64,000 nucleotides of DNA from Polyangium sp. 6x1 (GCF_029946515.1 NZ_JARZHH010000029.1:1-64000); one strand, 5' to 3'; positions 43,038-52,604 are shown, counted from the first letter of the stretch. A program made the numbers and translations. The notes: a model not told the origin generated them from the letters alone.

Positions 43038-43910
43038 TCAGGAGTGCTTGGAAAGCCCGTTCAGCTCGGCCAGATCCTCGGCGCTCAAGACGATGGAGGC
43101 GCTCGCGAGGTTCTCCCTCAGATGCGCGATCGAAGACGTGCCGGGAATGAGCAGCACGTTGGGCGACCGCCGCAAGAGCCACGCGAGCGCCACTTGCATC
43201 GGCGTCGCCCCGAGACGTGTGGACACCGCGCTCAGCGTGCTCGATTGCAGCGGCGCAAACCCGCCGAGCGGGAAGAAGGGCACATACGCTATGCGGAGCG
43301 CGGCGAGCTCGTCGATGACGGCATCGTCGCCGCGGTGCGCCAGATTGTAGTGGTTCTGCACGCACACGATCTCCGTGAGCTTGCGTCCCTCCGCGATCTG
43401 CGCGGCCGTGACGTTGCTCAAGCCGATGTGCCGAATCAACCCGCGTCGCTGGAGCTCGGCGAGGGCCGTGAGCGGCGCTTCGATGGAGCCTTCCGCTGGG
43501 CCCTCGGCGCTGAACATCGCGCGAAGGTTTACGACGTCGAGCACGTCCAAGCCGAGGTTGCGGAGGTTGTCGTGAACCGCGCGCTCGATGTCGGTGGCGG
43601 AGAGGGCGGGCTCCCACGACCCCGTCGGGCCGCGTACGGCGCCGACCTTCGTGGCGATGACGAGGCCGTCGCGATACGGATGCAGCGCCTCGCGGATGAT
43701 CTCGTTCGTGACGTGGGGACCGTAGATGTCGCTGGTGTCGACGTGGTTGACGCCCTGAGCGATGGCCTCGCGCAGCACGGCGACGGCGGCCTTCCGATCC
43801 TTGGGGGGACCGAAGACGTTGGGGCCGGCGAGCTGCATGGCGCCGTAGCCGAGACGACGAACGGTGTGAGAGCCGAGGCTGTAGGTGTCTGCGATGGAGA
43901 GGTCGGTCAT
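43038..43910 (-). CDS. Aldo/keto reductase
   Basis: A 290-residue aldo/keto reductase: RRLGYGAMQLAGPNVFG near the start, HVDTSDIYGPHVTNEIIREA (catalytic Asp/Tyr), IATKVGAV (Lys), and the cofactor-binding end LIPGTSSIAHLRENL. The usual active-site histidine position reads VVNLRAM, so Asn replaces His, a change seen in some AKR subfamilies. AAGGA precedes the ATG. It is divergent from a LysR gene 105 bp away, which is its likely regulator. Confidence 0.92.
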   Translation of the reverse strand: MTDLSIADTYSLGSHTVRRLGYGAMQLAGPNVFGPPKDRKAAVAVLREAIAQGVNHVDTSDIYGPHVTNEIIREALHPYRDGLVIATKVGAVRGPTGSWEPALSATDIERAVHDNLRNLGLDVLDVVNLRAMFSAEGPAEGSIEAPLTALAELQRRGLIRHIGLSNVTAAQIAEGRKLTEIVCVQNHYNLAHRGDDAVIDELAALRIAYVPFFPLGGFAPLQSSTLSAVSTRLGATPMQVALAWLLRRSPNVLLIPGTSSIAHLRENLASASIVLSAEDLAELNGLSKHS

Positions 43911-43992
43911 GGTGTTGGTCCTTGGAAGTGTGATTCGCCCCGGGATCTACGCAGAAACTCACTGCGCGACAATCCGTCGCAATCTGTACGGC

Positions 43993-44012
43993 CTGTGCGG
44001 TAGTCTGCACAG
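43993..44012. promoter_or_regulatory. Candidate LysR operator
   Basis: CTGTGC at 43993-43998 and GCACAG at 44007-44012 form a perfect inverted repeat with an 8-bp spacer, ending 3 bp before the LysR start. A further half-site, CTGTAC, starts at 43984. The position between divergent LysR and reductase genes fits an autoregulatory site. Confidence 0.45.
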
Positions 44013-44015
44013 TCG

Positions 44016-44915
44016 ATGGATGACCTCGCAGACCTCACCGCCTTCCTGACGGTTGCCCGTGAGGGTGGCTTTCGCAGCGCCGCCCGTGCGGCGGGCACGA
44101 GCGCGTCCCGCATGGGCGACGCGGTTCGTCGACTGGAAGCCCGGCTCGGCGTCCGGCTGCTCCATCGCACCACCCGCAGCGTCACACCCACCGACGCGGG
44201 AGCGCGCCTGCTCGAGCGGATCACCCCGGCGCTCGGCGAAGTGCGCGCTGCGCTGGACGTGGTCAACGACTTCCGCGATCGTCCCGCAGGTCGTCTGAAG
44301 CTCAACGTGCCGACCGCCGTTGCACGGCTCGTCCTTCCTCGCATCGTGCCGCCCTTCCTCGCGAAGTACCCCGACATCTGTCTCGAGGTGACCGCAGATG
44401 AGCGCCTCATCGACGTGGTCGCCGATGGTTTCGACGCCGGCATCCGCTACGAAGACTGGCTCGAGAAGGACATGGTGGCGGTGCCCATCGGCCCGCGCGT
44501 CCAGCGTTACGCCGCAGCCGCGTCACCCGCATACCTTTCTCGCCGTGGTCCTCCCACACACCCACGTGAGCTGCTCGAACATGATTGCGTACGGTGGCGC
44601 TTCACGAACGGCCCACTGCATCCGTGGGAGTTCGAACGGGACGGAGAGACCATCAAAGTCGACCCAAAGGGCCCGCTGATCGTCGGTTTCGGTGGCGGTA
44701 CGGAGTTCGCTGTGGAGGCCTCTGTGGCAGGCAGCGGGATCATCTATCTGTTCGAGGATTGGCTACGTCCCTTCATCGACCGAGGCGAGTTGGTCCCCGT
44801 GCTCCAACCGTGGTGGCTGAGCTTCCCCGGGCCTTTTCTCTACTACCCCGGTCGTCGGCACCTTCCGACGCCACTGCGCGCCTTCGTGGACTTCGTCAAG
44901 TCGACGCAGCTGTGA
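44016..44915 (+). CDS. LysR-family transcriptional regulator
   Basis: A 299-residue LysR protein: helix-turn-helix DDLADLTAFLTVAREGGF, then AGTSASRMGDAVRRLEARLG, linker helix, and effector domain with LLHRTTRSVTPTDAGARLL and the LxVPTAVARLVLPRIVPPFL strand. It is divergent from the aldo/keto reductase gene and probably controls it in response to a small carbonyl or aromatic compound. The intergenic region holds a perfect inverted repeat. Confidence 0.93.
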   Translation: MDDLADLTAFLTVAREGGFRSAARAAGTSASRMGDAVRRLEARLGVRLLHRTTRSVTPTDAGARLLERITPALGEVRAALDVVNDFRDRPAGRLKLNVPTAVARLVLPRIVPPFLAKYPDICLEVTADERLIDVVADGFDAGIRYEDWLEKDMVAVPIGPRVQRYAAAASPAYLSRRGPPTHPRELLEHDCVRWRFTNGPLHPWEFERDGETIKVDPKGPLIVGFGGGTEFAVEASVAGSGIIYLFEDWLRPFIDRGELVPVLQPWWLSFPGPFLYYPGRRHLPTPLRAFVDFVKSTQL

Positions 44916-45068
44916 ATTCGTCGACGTGATGCTCGTTCGCTTCACGAGTCGCGGCGGCTGGCCGGATTGCTGTGGGCGATGTGGCGCGACGGGACGGTCT
45001 ATGACGGACCAGGTGCGGCGGTCGATCGAGAGGGGGCTCGGGATCACGGCAGACTCGCGGTCTCGTGA
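44916..45068 (+). pseudogene. Short remnant resembling a transposase C-terminus
   Basis: The frame ending at the TGA at 45066-45068 reads ARSLHESRRLAGLLWAMWRD, then GTVYDGPGAA. The LAGLLWAMWRDGTVYD segment looks like the tail of transposases common in myxobacteria, but only about 45 codons remain, with no start and a stop at 44913-44915 shared with the LysR gene end. The IS family is not assignable and no terminal inverted repeats are visible. Confidence 0.35.
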
Positions 45069-45149
45069 AAAAGAGAACCAGACCGCCGCCATAAACTGAT
45101 TTCCCCACGGGGATGAGCGCCTCGAGCGCGTCGTACGGAGGCGTGTGAA

Positions 45150-45580
45150 AGCTGGTCGTGTGGATGAGCGCGAGGCAAGCGAGGATGTCGGGTCCTTACG
45201 GGCCCGCCACGTCGAGATTTAGAGTGCGCCTCCACCGTCCTTTTCGGAACACCTGCTTGCGCCCCCTCGTTGCGCGAAAGAAAACCGGGCGTGGTCGACC
45301 GCCGAACGTGGTCGTAGATCTCGGAGATTCGATCGTTCGGGAGGCGCGCGCAGTCGAAGACCGCCCGGTCGCACGCGCCGGACGCCGTCAGCTGTCCGCG
45401 CCACGTGATTGAGTCGCCATCCGGGAGGGTCGTGCGCTCGACCGCGAGGACGACGTCAGGCGGCACGGACTTCGGCAGCTCGCACGTCTGCCGAAACGGC
45501 CGACCCGGGGGACCATGCCGTCGATCGGCGACCGCGGTCGAACACGCCAAGAGGCCGATCGCGGCCAGCGCCGCGAGCAT
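45150..45580 (-). pseudogene. Degenerate lipoprotein gene
   Basis: From the ATG at 45580 the frame gives a lipoprotein signal (MLAALAAIGLLAC) and about 85 plausible residues (ERTTLPDGDSITWRGQLTAS, then CDRAVFDCARLPNDRISEIY). After about 45310 the composition becomes non-coding, and protein-like sequence appears in another frame (DILACLALIHTTSFHTPPYD) interrupted by a stop. The gene therefore seems frameshifted. The intact N-terminal part recalls a myxobacterial lipoprotein family of unknown role. Confidence 0.45.
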
Positions 45581-45879
45581 TGGCTGGGAGTGCTGAAGGC
45601 CGCTCCATGGCACGTGGAACCATCGCACGCGTTCGATTGGCACTCTCTCGCGCGAAAGCATGGGGCAGCGAGAACTACTGTACCAAGGACAAAGAAACGA
45701 GGATTTCCGCCTCCTCGGGGGCGCCTGCGCAGAGAGACGAACGACGGGGATGGATCGTCGCGCTCCCAGCCGATGCGCGAACAGGACGGGCATCCCTTTT
45801 CCGCGCCCGGACAGTGCTTCGTCTCATGCGTCCTCATCGTCCGCGGAGGCGACGAGTCGCCGTAAAAGGTGTTGGCCCG
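45581..45879. other. Gene-poor stretch
   Basis: About 300 bp between the degenerate lipoprotein and the next minus-strand gene. Open frames exist on both strands but none has coding-type third-position bias plus a start signal. Nothing is supported here. Confidence 0.4.
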
Positions 45880-46683
45880 TCATGCCTGCGGCTCAGGGAT
45901 CTCAGGCGAGCCGGGCCAGGTGATGCCGACCTTCTGAAGCCCGCGCTGGATGGCGAGTACGCGCTCCGGCTTGGGCGTCGGGAGAAGGAGCGTCTCGAGC
46001 TCGGCGGGCGTGAACTCCGTGGGTCCCCGGAGGGTGCGGTCGGTCACCGCGTCCATGACCGCGTGGGAGGGGGCGGCTTTCGGGTCGACGAACGCCGTCA
46101 CGATCATCCCGGGGCGTGGACGATACGACTCACAAGACAGCGGCAAGAGCCGCCCGTTGTGGATCAAGCCCCACGCGGCGAGTCGGACGGCGCCGTGGGC
46201 CAGCGAGGGATCGCGAACGGCGAAGAGCGTGCCTCCCACGCGGTCGCCGTGAAGCCAGAAGCCCACGCCCGCCCACCTCTCCCCATGCTCCGGCCCCACG
46301 TCGAGCCTGTCGACGGCCATCACGAACGCGGGCTCGAGCTCGGCGGGGAGCCCTGGCACGGCCCCGCGCACGTCGTCCGGGCCGCCGGTCACCGCGTCGA
46401 GCGAGAGGCCGAGCTGCTCGATCGGACCGCACCCGAGCTGGTACGCGAGGCCAACGACGCCTGCCTCGGTCCACGCCACGACCTCGTAGTCCCCGCTGCC
46501 GTTGTCGTGGCGGAGGGTGCCCCGCTGGAGATCACCCGTCCAGCCCGCCTGGTCGATGGCCGGGAAGCCGACGCGCGCGATCCCCTCGAGGCAGCCTTCC
46601 ACGTAAGCGCGCAGCGCGGCGCGGACGATGGCGTCTCGGTCGAAGACGAGGGTTCCGAAGCGAGCGGTGACCCGTTCGACCAT
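45880..46683 (-). CDS. Protein of unknown function
   Basis: A 267-residue soluble protein starting MVERVTARFGTLVFDRDAIV, with no signal peptide or membrane segment. The central part is beta-rich (YEVVAWTEAGVVGLAYQLGC, then GVGFWLHGDRVGGTLFAVRD), suggesting a compact alpha/beta fold. Third-position GC bias supports it as real. No family is recognised. It is the first of several minus-strand genes of unknown function. Confidence 0.7.
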   Translation of the reverse strand: MVERVTARFGTLVFDRDAIVRAALRAYVEGCLEGIARVGFPAIDQAGWTGDLQRGTLRHDNGSGDYEVVAWTEAGVVGLAYQLGCGPIEQLGLSLDAVTGGPDDVRGAVPGLPAELEPAFVMAVDRLDVGPEHGERWAGVGFWLHGDRVGGTLFAVRDPSLAHGAVRLAAWGLIHNGRLLPLSCESYRPRPGMIVTAFVDPKAAPSHAVMDAVTDRTLRGPTEFTPAELETLLLPTPKPERVLAIQRGLQKVGITWPGSPEIPEPQA

Positions 46684-46837
46684 GGGGTCTCGGCTAGACC
46701 AGGTTTGTCTCGGCGTCAACGGGCTCGCCACCTGCGTCCGCCCGTCGCGTCACGGCGTGTACGGCGGGACCTTGTTGATCCGCGCCACCTCGTCGACCGA
46801 CGGCCGGAGGCGCTGGCGGAAGCGGCCGCGGCCCTCC

Positions 46838-47620
46838 TCAGCCCGACGTCTCCCCCGCCGGCGTCTCCTGCTTCCCATTCGCCTTCCGCGTCGCCCGCGC
46901 GGCCGCCTCTGTACGCAGCTTCCCCATGGCATCGAGCAGCGGCGCGAGCAGCGCCTTCCCTTCCTGCATCCGCGCCAGATCCGACCGCTTCGCTCGACTC
47001 GCCACGTATTGCCGCAGCCGCACCATCAGCTCCACCCATTCCGTCTCGGCGTCGCGGCCTGCCCCGACGTGCGCGCGCTTGTCCGTGCGGGCCTTCTCGA
47101 CCTCGGCCAGCAAGGCATCACTCTCGAGAATGGCCGCCTCCCACCGATCCAGCCAAACGGCCGGCAGATCGATCGCCGAAAGCGTCGCTGCGTGCTCGGG
47201 CGCGCGGAGCACGAGCAGGGCCTCGCGGCAAATTCGATTCTCGTCCGCGATGGGATCGTCGATGTGCGCGAGGCCATTGGGAAAGGCGGCCTGGTGCGCG
47301 GCGAGGGCGCCGAGGAGGTTCGGGCTGACGCGGCGCCGCGCCTCGACGCTCATGTAGCTCTCGATGTGGCGGTACCACCTATCGACCTCGTCGTCGGCGG
47401 CTTCGAGCTGCGCGAGCCGGGCGGCGCGCTCCGCATGGGCGAGCACGTTCCCCGTGACGTGCGCGTCGAGCGCATCGCCGATGTCGTTGCATTCGCCGAT
47501 GTAGATGTCCAGCGCGGGCTCCGGCGGGCCGTTCGCAGCGCGCGCCTCGAGGTTCTCCTTGATCTTCTTGGCAATGTCGCGTTTCTGCGCGCGCGGGATC
47601 TGGTTCAAGCTGACGCCCAT
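46838..47620 (-). CDS. Helical protein of unknown function
   Basis: A 260-residue protein beginning MGVSLNQIPRAQKRDIAKKI, almost entirely alpha-helical (LEAADDEVDRWYRHIESYMS, ALLAEVEKARTDKRAHV) with a basic Ala/Arg/Lys tail (ARATRKANGKQETP). No signal peptide or known motif is seen. AGGAG is present upstream of the ATG at 47620. The helical pattern would fit a structural or nucleic-acid-associated protein, but this is a guess. Confidence 0.7.
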   Translation of the reverse strand: MGVSLNQIPRAQKRDIAKKIKENLEARAANGPPEPALDIYIGECNDIGDALDAHVTGNVLAHAERAARLAQLEAADDEVDRWYRHIESYMSVEARRRVSPNLLGALAAHQAAFPNGLAHIDDPIADENRICREALLVLRAPEHAATLSAIDLPAVWLDRWEAAILESDALLAEVEKARTDKRAHVGAGRDAETEWVELMVRLRQYVASRAKRSDLARMQEGKALLAPLLDAMGKLRTEAAARATRKANGKQETPAGETSG

Positions 47621-47746
47621 GGGTCCTCGTGTCTCCTCTCTACGTTTGCCGGCCAACGTAGCAGGGCTCTCCTTCCGAGGGTACAACGCGCACGGATCTG
47701 ACGCGAGCGAGGTGGAAACGCGTGGGACGGGGCGGCCATGCGGCCG

Positions 47747-48496
<750 letters not shown>

Positions 48497-48579
48497 CAAG
48501 CGATATCCTGGAGGTACTCTGCCATCCCTCTGCCCGGTCGTGAAGACCCGGGAAACGTTCCGAGGTGCGCCCTGGCGAA

Positions 48580-48830
48580 GCTAGAAGCGAGGGGGGAGCG
48601 TTCCCCCCTGTCTCCTAGCGGAGCTAGAAGCGAAGGGGAACGTTCTCCCCTGCCTCCTCGCGTGGCGAGGAGGATGGTCCTGCCGTTCCCGGCTGGGTGA
48701 TAGGCAAGCTGGGAGGACGGTCCTGCCGTTCCCGGCTGGGGGATAGGCAAGCTGGGAGGACGGCGGGAACATTCCCCCTGCGTTCTCGGCGAGCTGGGAG
48801 GACGAAGGGAACACGGTGGGCGTTGTCCTC
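48580..48830 (+). repeat. Second array of about six 43-bp imperfect repeats
   Basis: Units with a 43-bp period: GCTAGAAGCGA at 48580 and 48623, then GGTCCTGCCGTTCCC at 48676 and 48719, with GCTGGGAGGACG at 48708, 48751 and 48793. Each carries short hairpins such as GGGGGGAGCGTTCCCCCC and GGGGAACGTTCTCCCC. The sequence is unrelated to the array at 41821-42205, but the period is the same. No gene is supported in 48500-48929. Confidence 0.75.
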
Positions 48831-48929
48831 GCCGGGCGAATCACGCGACGGGAGGATTCCCCGGTGGTGGATAGGCCTGTGAGCCTGGACCGCGCTCGGG
48901 ACCGAGGTGCAGATACGTGGACGTGGAGA

Positions 48930-49379
48930 TCAGTGCGCGAAGGCGTCCGCATGCTTGCGGACCCAGTTCGCCAGGAAGGTTCGCATGTCCCCGTGGGCAC
49001 CCGTGACGAGCGCCTGTTCCAGGGCTTCGCGTGCTTCTGCATGGCCCCATTCGACTTCACTCGGAATCCCCCCACGCCACGCAGAGAGGTCCATCCCACG
49101 AATCGCCAGCTCCCATCCGGCCGCGATATCCTCGAGCCCGAGGTCACGCGCTGCACCCGCCGTCGCATCCTGCACGTGAGCAGGCTCCTCGGCGATGTAG
49201 GAGCCGAGTCCACTCCGACATGCGGTGTTGTGCAGGAGGCAGACGACTCCGACGGCACGCTCTTCGCTGCGAAGCATAGCCCATTTGCTTCGGTCCAATG
49301 CGGCCATCAGGATGGGGTCGATCACCCTCTCCGCGATCTCGGTATCACTCGCGCCACGAATCCAAGTCACGTCCGGCAT
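48930..49379 (-). CDS. Small helical protein, possibly DUF4375/DMP19-like
   Basis: A 149-residue protein starting MPDVTWIRGASDTEIAERVI. The segment VVCLLHNTACRSGLGSYIAE, followed by a helix and LGLEDIAAGWELAIR, faintly resembles DUF4375/DMP19-like proteins (xxxNGGFxxYF followed by an age/score helix). The similarity is weak and the function unknown. It is divergent from the histidine kinase gene; a (GGAAGC)5 run lies in between. Confidence 0.6.
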   Translation of the reverse strand: MPDVTWIRGASDTEIAERVIDPILMAALDRSKWAMLRSEERAVGVVCLLHNTACRSGLGSYIAEEPAHVQDATAGAARDLGLEDIAAGWELAIRGMDLSAWRGGIPSEVEWGHAEAREALEQALVTGAHGDMRTFLANWVRKHADAFAH

Positions 49380-49448
49380 GGCCGCGAGGCTAACCCGTGG
49401 TGTGTCTCCGGACCAGCAGAGTCTGCGGTCCGCGATTTTCGGGGCCCC

Positions 49449-49478
49449 GGAAGCGGAAGCGGAAGCGGAAGCGGAAGC
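49449..49478 (+). repeat. (GGAAGC)5 microsatellite
   Basis: Five perfect GGAAGC hexamers lie between divergent genes, about 80 bp upstream of the histidine-kinase start. The length may vary by slippage and could alter promoter spacing. Confidence 0.8.
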
Positions 49479-49557
49479 ACGCCAAAGGGGGCGCCCGGGC
49501 CGAGCATCTCGGCTTTGCATGAGACGTGCTATGGGATAGCCGCTGGAGGGGTGGATC

Positions 49558-51210
49558 GTGCCGACGATCAAGCACATCATCGAGACGCAGAGCGGCAGGA
49601 TCCTCGACCGGTGGGCCGAGGTGGCGCAGAAAACGGCGTCGGCGCGTGGGCTTTCGCGGCCCGAGTTGATGAACATCATCCCGCTCTACCTCGCGTCCCT
49701 GGTCGATTCGGACGGGCATGAGCCGAGCGCCCGCCAGGTCGAGCTCGTGGAGAACCACCTCGCTTCCCGCCTCCGCCACGGCTTCGATCTCGTCGAGCTT
49801 CAGAGCGAGTTCACGCTGATCGGCCGCTGCATCTTCCAGGCGTGGGCGGCTGTGCCGCCCGAGGAGCGGTGCGATCCGCTGGAGCTCGACAGGATCCTCG
49901 AAGTCGTGCACGGGTCCGCGGTGCTGGTGTCCGACAGGTTCGTCCGGCACCTGCTCGACGACGCGCAATCGGAGAAGCGGTTCTTCCGGCTGCTACGGCA
50001 GGCGTTCACGGGCGAGCCGCCCGACGCGCTCCGCAGGTCCCCGACCCTGGCCCACCGGCTCGACGCCGCCATGCCGATCGTCATGGAGGCGCTCGGCGCC
50101 GCGACGGCGGCCCTCCTGCTTCATGAGCCCACGACCGAAAAGCTCGTGATGACCGCGTCGGCGGGGGACGCCGACGAGCGGCTCACGCATTACGCCCGCT
50201 CGCTCGCGCCCTCCTCGTTTGCCGGGAAAATTGCGTCGCGCGACGAGACGACGAGCCTCCTCGACGCCGAGACGACCGAGCTCGACGTGACCGACAACCT
50301 CCGCCATAGTGGCATTCATTCGCTCCTCGGGGTCCGCATCCCTCTTCAGCACAAGCTCCTCGGCGTGATGTACGTCGGCATGCGCGAGCAGCGGCCTTTC
50401 TCGGCGCGGGAGAAGCGGCGTATCGAGGCGATCGCCGAGCACCTCGCGCTCCTCATCGAGAACGCCGAGCTCTACGGCATGCTGGAGGATCGAATCGAGG
50501 CGCTGCACGAAGAGCAGCGGCTGCGAGACGTCCTCTCGTCGGTCCTCGTGCACGACCTCCGCGGCCCGCTCTCTGCGGCGCGTGTCGCCGCGCAAATGGC
50601 CGACCGCTCGACCGACGACCCCAGGTCCAAACGCTGGACGTCGACCCTCCTCCGGAGCCTGGACCGCACCGAGCGCATGGTGAGCGACCTGCTCGACGCG
50701 CAGCGCGTCCAGGCCGGCGAGCGCCTGCCGATTTCACGCGATCGCTGTGACGTCCTCGATATCGTGCGAGACCTCGTGGCCGAGCTTTCCCAGCAGCACG
50801 GCGATCGTTTCGTCGTCGTCGCGCCCGAAGGGCCCACGACGGGGAATTTCGGTCGCGAGGAGCTCCGGCGAGCCTTCTGGAACCTCGCGTCGAACGCGCT
50901 CAAATACGGATCGGCGGACCCCGTGCGCTTCACCGTGCGGTCGCTGCCGGACCGCGTCGAGGTGGAGGTCCACAATGAGGGCCGGCCCATCCCCGCGGAC
51001 GAGCAGGCCACGCTGTTCGAGCCCTTCACCCGCGCGCGCCACGAGCGCGCATCGCCGGGCGGCTGGGGGCTCGGACTCGCCGTCGTCCGCGGCGTCGCGG
51101 AGGCCCACGGCGGGAGCGTCGACGTCGTGAGCGCCCCCGGACGCGGGACGACGTTCACGATGCGGCTGCCGTTCGATGACGAGGGAGCTCGGCGCGCGGC
51201 CGCAGGATGA
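49558..51210 (+). CDS. Soluble histidine kinase: RsbRD-type N-domain, GAF, HisKA, HATPase
   Basis: A 550-residue kinase with no membrane segment. Residues about 1-150: helical RsbRD_N-like domain (IIETQSGRILDRWAEVAQKT; VELQSEFTLIGRCIFQ). Residues about 160-310: GAF domain (VMTASAGDADERL; LGVRIPLQHKLLGVMYVGMR). The HisKA region has phospho-acceptor His332 in VLVHDLRGPLS. The HATPase domain has NLASNALKYGSADPV (N-box) and GGWGLGLAVVRGVAEAHGG (G-box). The GTG start at 49558 follows GGAGGGG. No partner response regulator is adjacent; the next gene encodes a diadenylate-cyclase-like protein. Confidence 0.92.
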   Translation: MPTIKHIIETQSGRILDRWAEVAQKTASARGLSRPELMNIIPLYLASLVDSDGHEPSARQVELVENHLASRLRHGFDLVELQSEFTLIGRCIFQAWAAVPPEERCDPLELDRILEVVHGSAVLVSDRFVRHLLDDAQSEKRFFRLLRQAFTGEPPDALRRSPTLAHRLDAAMPIVMEALGAATAALLLHEPTTEKLVMTASAGDADERLTHYARSLAPSSFAGKIASRDETTSLLDAETTELDVTDNLRHSGIHSLLGVRIPLQHKLLGVMYVGMREQRPFSAREKRRIEAIAEHLALLIENAELYGMLEDRIEALHEEQRLRDVLSSVLVHDLRGPLSAARVAAQMADRSTDDPRSKRWTSTLLRSLDRTERMVSDLLDAQRVQAGERLPISRDRCDVLDIVRDLVAELSQQHGDRFVVVAPEGPTTGNFGREELRRAFWNLASNALKYGSADPVRFTVRSLPDRVEVEVHNEGRPIPADEQATLFEPFTRARHERASPGGWGLGLAVVRGVAEAHGGSVDVVSAPGRGTTFTMRLPFDDEGARRAAAG

Positions 51211-51269
51211 GGCGACCGCCGCGGAGCGGGCCCCTTGGGAGGATGCCGCGCGGGCCTTAGGATCGAAGG

Positions 51270-52565
51270 GTGCTGCATTCGTATCCACCTCAGCTCGCCA
51301 GGCTCGTGCGTGAGCGATGGGACGAGGTGGAAGCGGTGGGGAGCGCACGACTCCCGATGCTTTCGGCGCTCGAGGATCTTTTGTCGATCTGTTATCAGGC
51401 GAGCCTGCTGCGAGAGGAGGAGCGACCGGTCACCTTCCGATTGATCCTCGGCGACGCCGAGAGGTATCCGGCCGAGGCCGGCCCCCCCTGGGGGCTGCAC
51501 CGCCTGGTGTTCACGCGTGCCCGCCCGCTCGACGCGCACGAGCTGCGGCGGCTGTCGCCGGCCATCAAATACCACCGCGCGCTCATCGGCGTGCGTGAGG
51601 ACGGCCGTGGTGGATTCGAGATATGGGGCCTGCTGCATTCGGGTCCCCGCTGGCTCCACGCGGCGCAAGGCGGGCGGGGCTCGTGGTCGAGCCTGCCGCC
51701 GTGGGCGCTCGTCATTCGCGCCTCGGGGCCGGGGCAGCTCGCGGTGGCGAGGGGGCCGATCACGCTGGGCGAGCTGCAGGGCGGCAGGATCACGGGGCCG
51801 GTGATGAACGTCTTCGAGGCGCGCTGGCTCTCCGAGGGATTCGAGGAGGTGCACGCCGAGCTCACGGCGCTGCACGAGGAGGCCCGGCCTTTCGCGCGCA
51901 CCCCCGGCGCGGAGCTCGATCCCGAGGTGACGCGGCTCATCACCTGGCAGATGCTGAAGCGCCTCATCACCACGATTCGCCGGGGGCACCACGGCGGCAC
52001 GCTGATCTTCCTGCCGCCGGGCGACGTGGGCGAGGCGGCGGGCCTGCTCCGCATCAAATACGAGTTTTCCGAGGGGGAGCCGCGGCGTCGTTATCGCACG
52101 TTGATCCTCGCGACCATGGACGCGCTCGCCGGGCGCAACAAGGCGTGGGCGCCGCCCTCGGCGTCGGTCGGCTGGGACATTTACGAGTCCAGCACCGACC
52201 CGCACCTCGTGAACCTCGACGAAGCGGTTTCCGAGCTCTCGACCCTGATCGCGGGCCTGGCGGACGTGGATGGCGCCGTCGTATTGACGAGGCGCCTCGA
52301 GCTGCTCGGATTCGGCTGCGAGATCGGCGGCGCGTTGTCCGAGGTGCCGTCGGTGAGGCGGGCCCTGGACATGGAAGGGACGCGTGATGCGATCGAGTCG
52401 ACGGAGGCGGTCGGGACCCGGCACCGCTCCGCCTATCGCCTTTGCCAGCACATTCACGGCGCGCTCGCGATCGTCGTCTCCCAGGACGGCTGGGTCCGCT
52501 TCGTCACGTGGAAGGAGGGCGGCGTGATTTACTGGGACCACGCGGTGACGTCCGGGGACGTGTAG
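51270..52565 (+). CDS. Diadenylate-cyclase-like (DAC/DACNV-type) protein
   Basis: A 431-residue soluble protein. The C-terminal about 150 residues resemble the DisA/CdaA DAC domain: DVDGAVVLTRRLELLGFGCE carries the DGA motif (Asp334) and GTRHRSAYRLCQ carries the RHR motif (382-386), followed by the ALAIVVSQDG strand. The N-terminal about 280 residues are a predicted sensor or regulatory region. With both motifs present it might make c-di-AMP; it could equally be an inactive DAC-fold sensor. The GTG start at 51270 is 59 bp after the histidine-kinase stop on the same strand, so the two may be co-expressed. Confidence 0.75.
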   Translation: MLHSYPPQLARLVRERWDEVEAVGSARLPMLSALEDLLSICYQASLLREEERPVTFRLILGDAERYPAEAGPPWGLHRLVFTRARPLDAHELRRLSPAIKYHRALIGVREDGRGGFEIWGLLHSGPRWLHAAQGGRGSWSSLPPWALVIRASGPGQLAVARGPITLGELQGGRITGPVMNVFEARWLSEGFEEVHAELTALHEEARPFARTPGAELDPEVTRLITWQMLKRLITTIRRGHHGGTLIFLPPGDVGEAAGLLRIKYEFSEGEPRRRYRTLILATMDALAGRNKAWAPPSASVGWDIYESSTDPHLVNLDEAVSELSTLIAGLADVDGAVVLTRRLELLGFGCEIGGALSEVPSVRRALDMEGTRDAIESTEAVGTRHRSAYRLCQHIHGALAIVVSQDGWVRFVTWKEGGVIYWDHAVTSGDV

Positions 52566-52604
52566 GCGGAGGCGGAGGCGCAGGCGGAAGCGGAACCTTC
52601 GCCG
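52566..52604 (+). repeat. Hexanucleotide run (GGCGGA/GGCGGAA type)
   Basis: A short purine-rich hexamer run (GGCGGA units degrading to GGCGGAAGC) fills the 39 bp between the stop of the DAC-like gene and the stop of the convergent P450 gene. It resembles the runs at 41600, 42476 and 49449. Confidence 0.55.

Noticed and set aside
42895-43350. Plus-strand ORF antisense to the 3' half of the aldo/keto reductase
   Set aside because: Most of it is the complement of a conserved enzyme; only a short Cys-containing stretch before 43030 could be a relic.
45388-45837. Minus-strand ORF of 149 codons upstream of the degenerate lipoprotein
   Set aside because: Cys/Arg/Ser-rich composition and lack of a ribosome site; it overlaps the better-supported lipoprotein frame.
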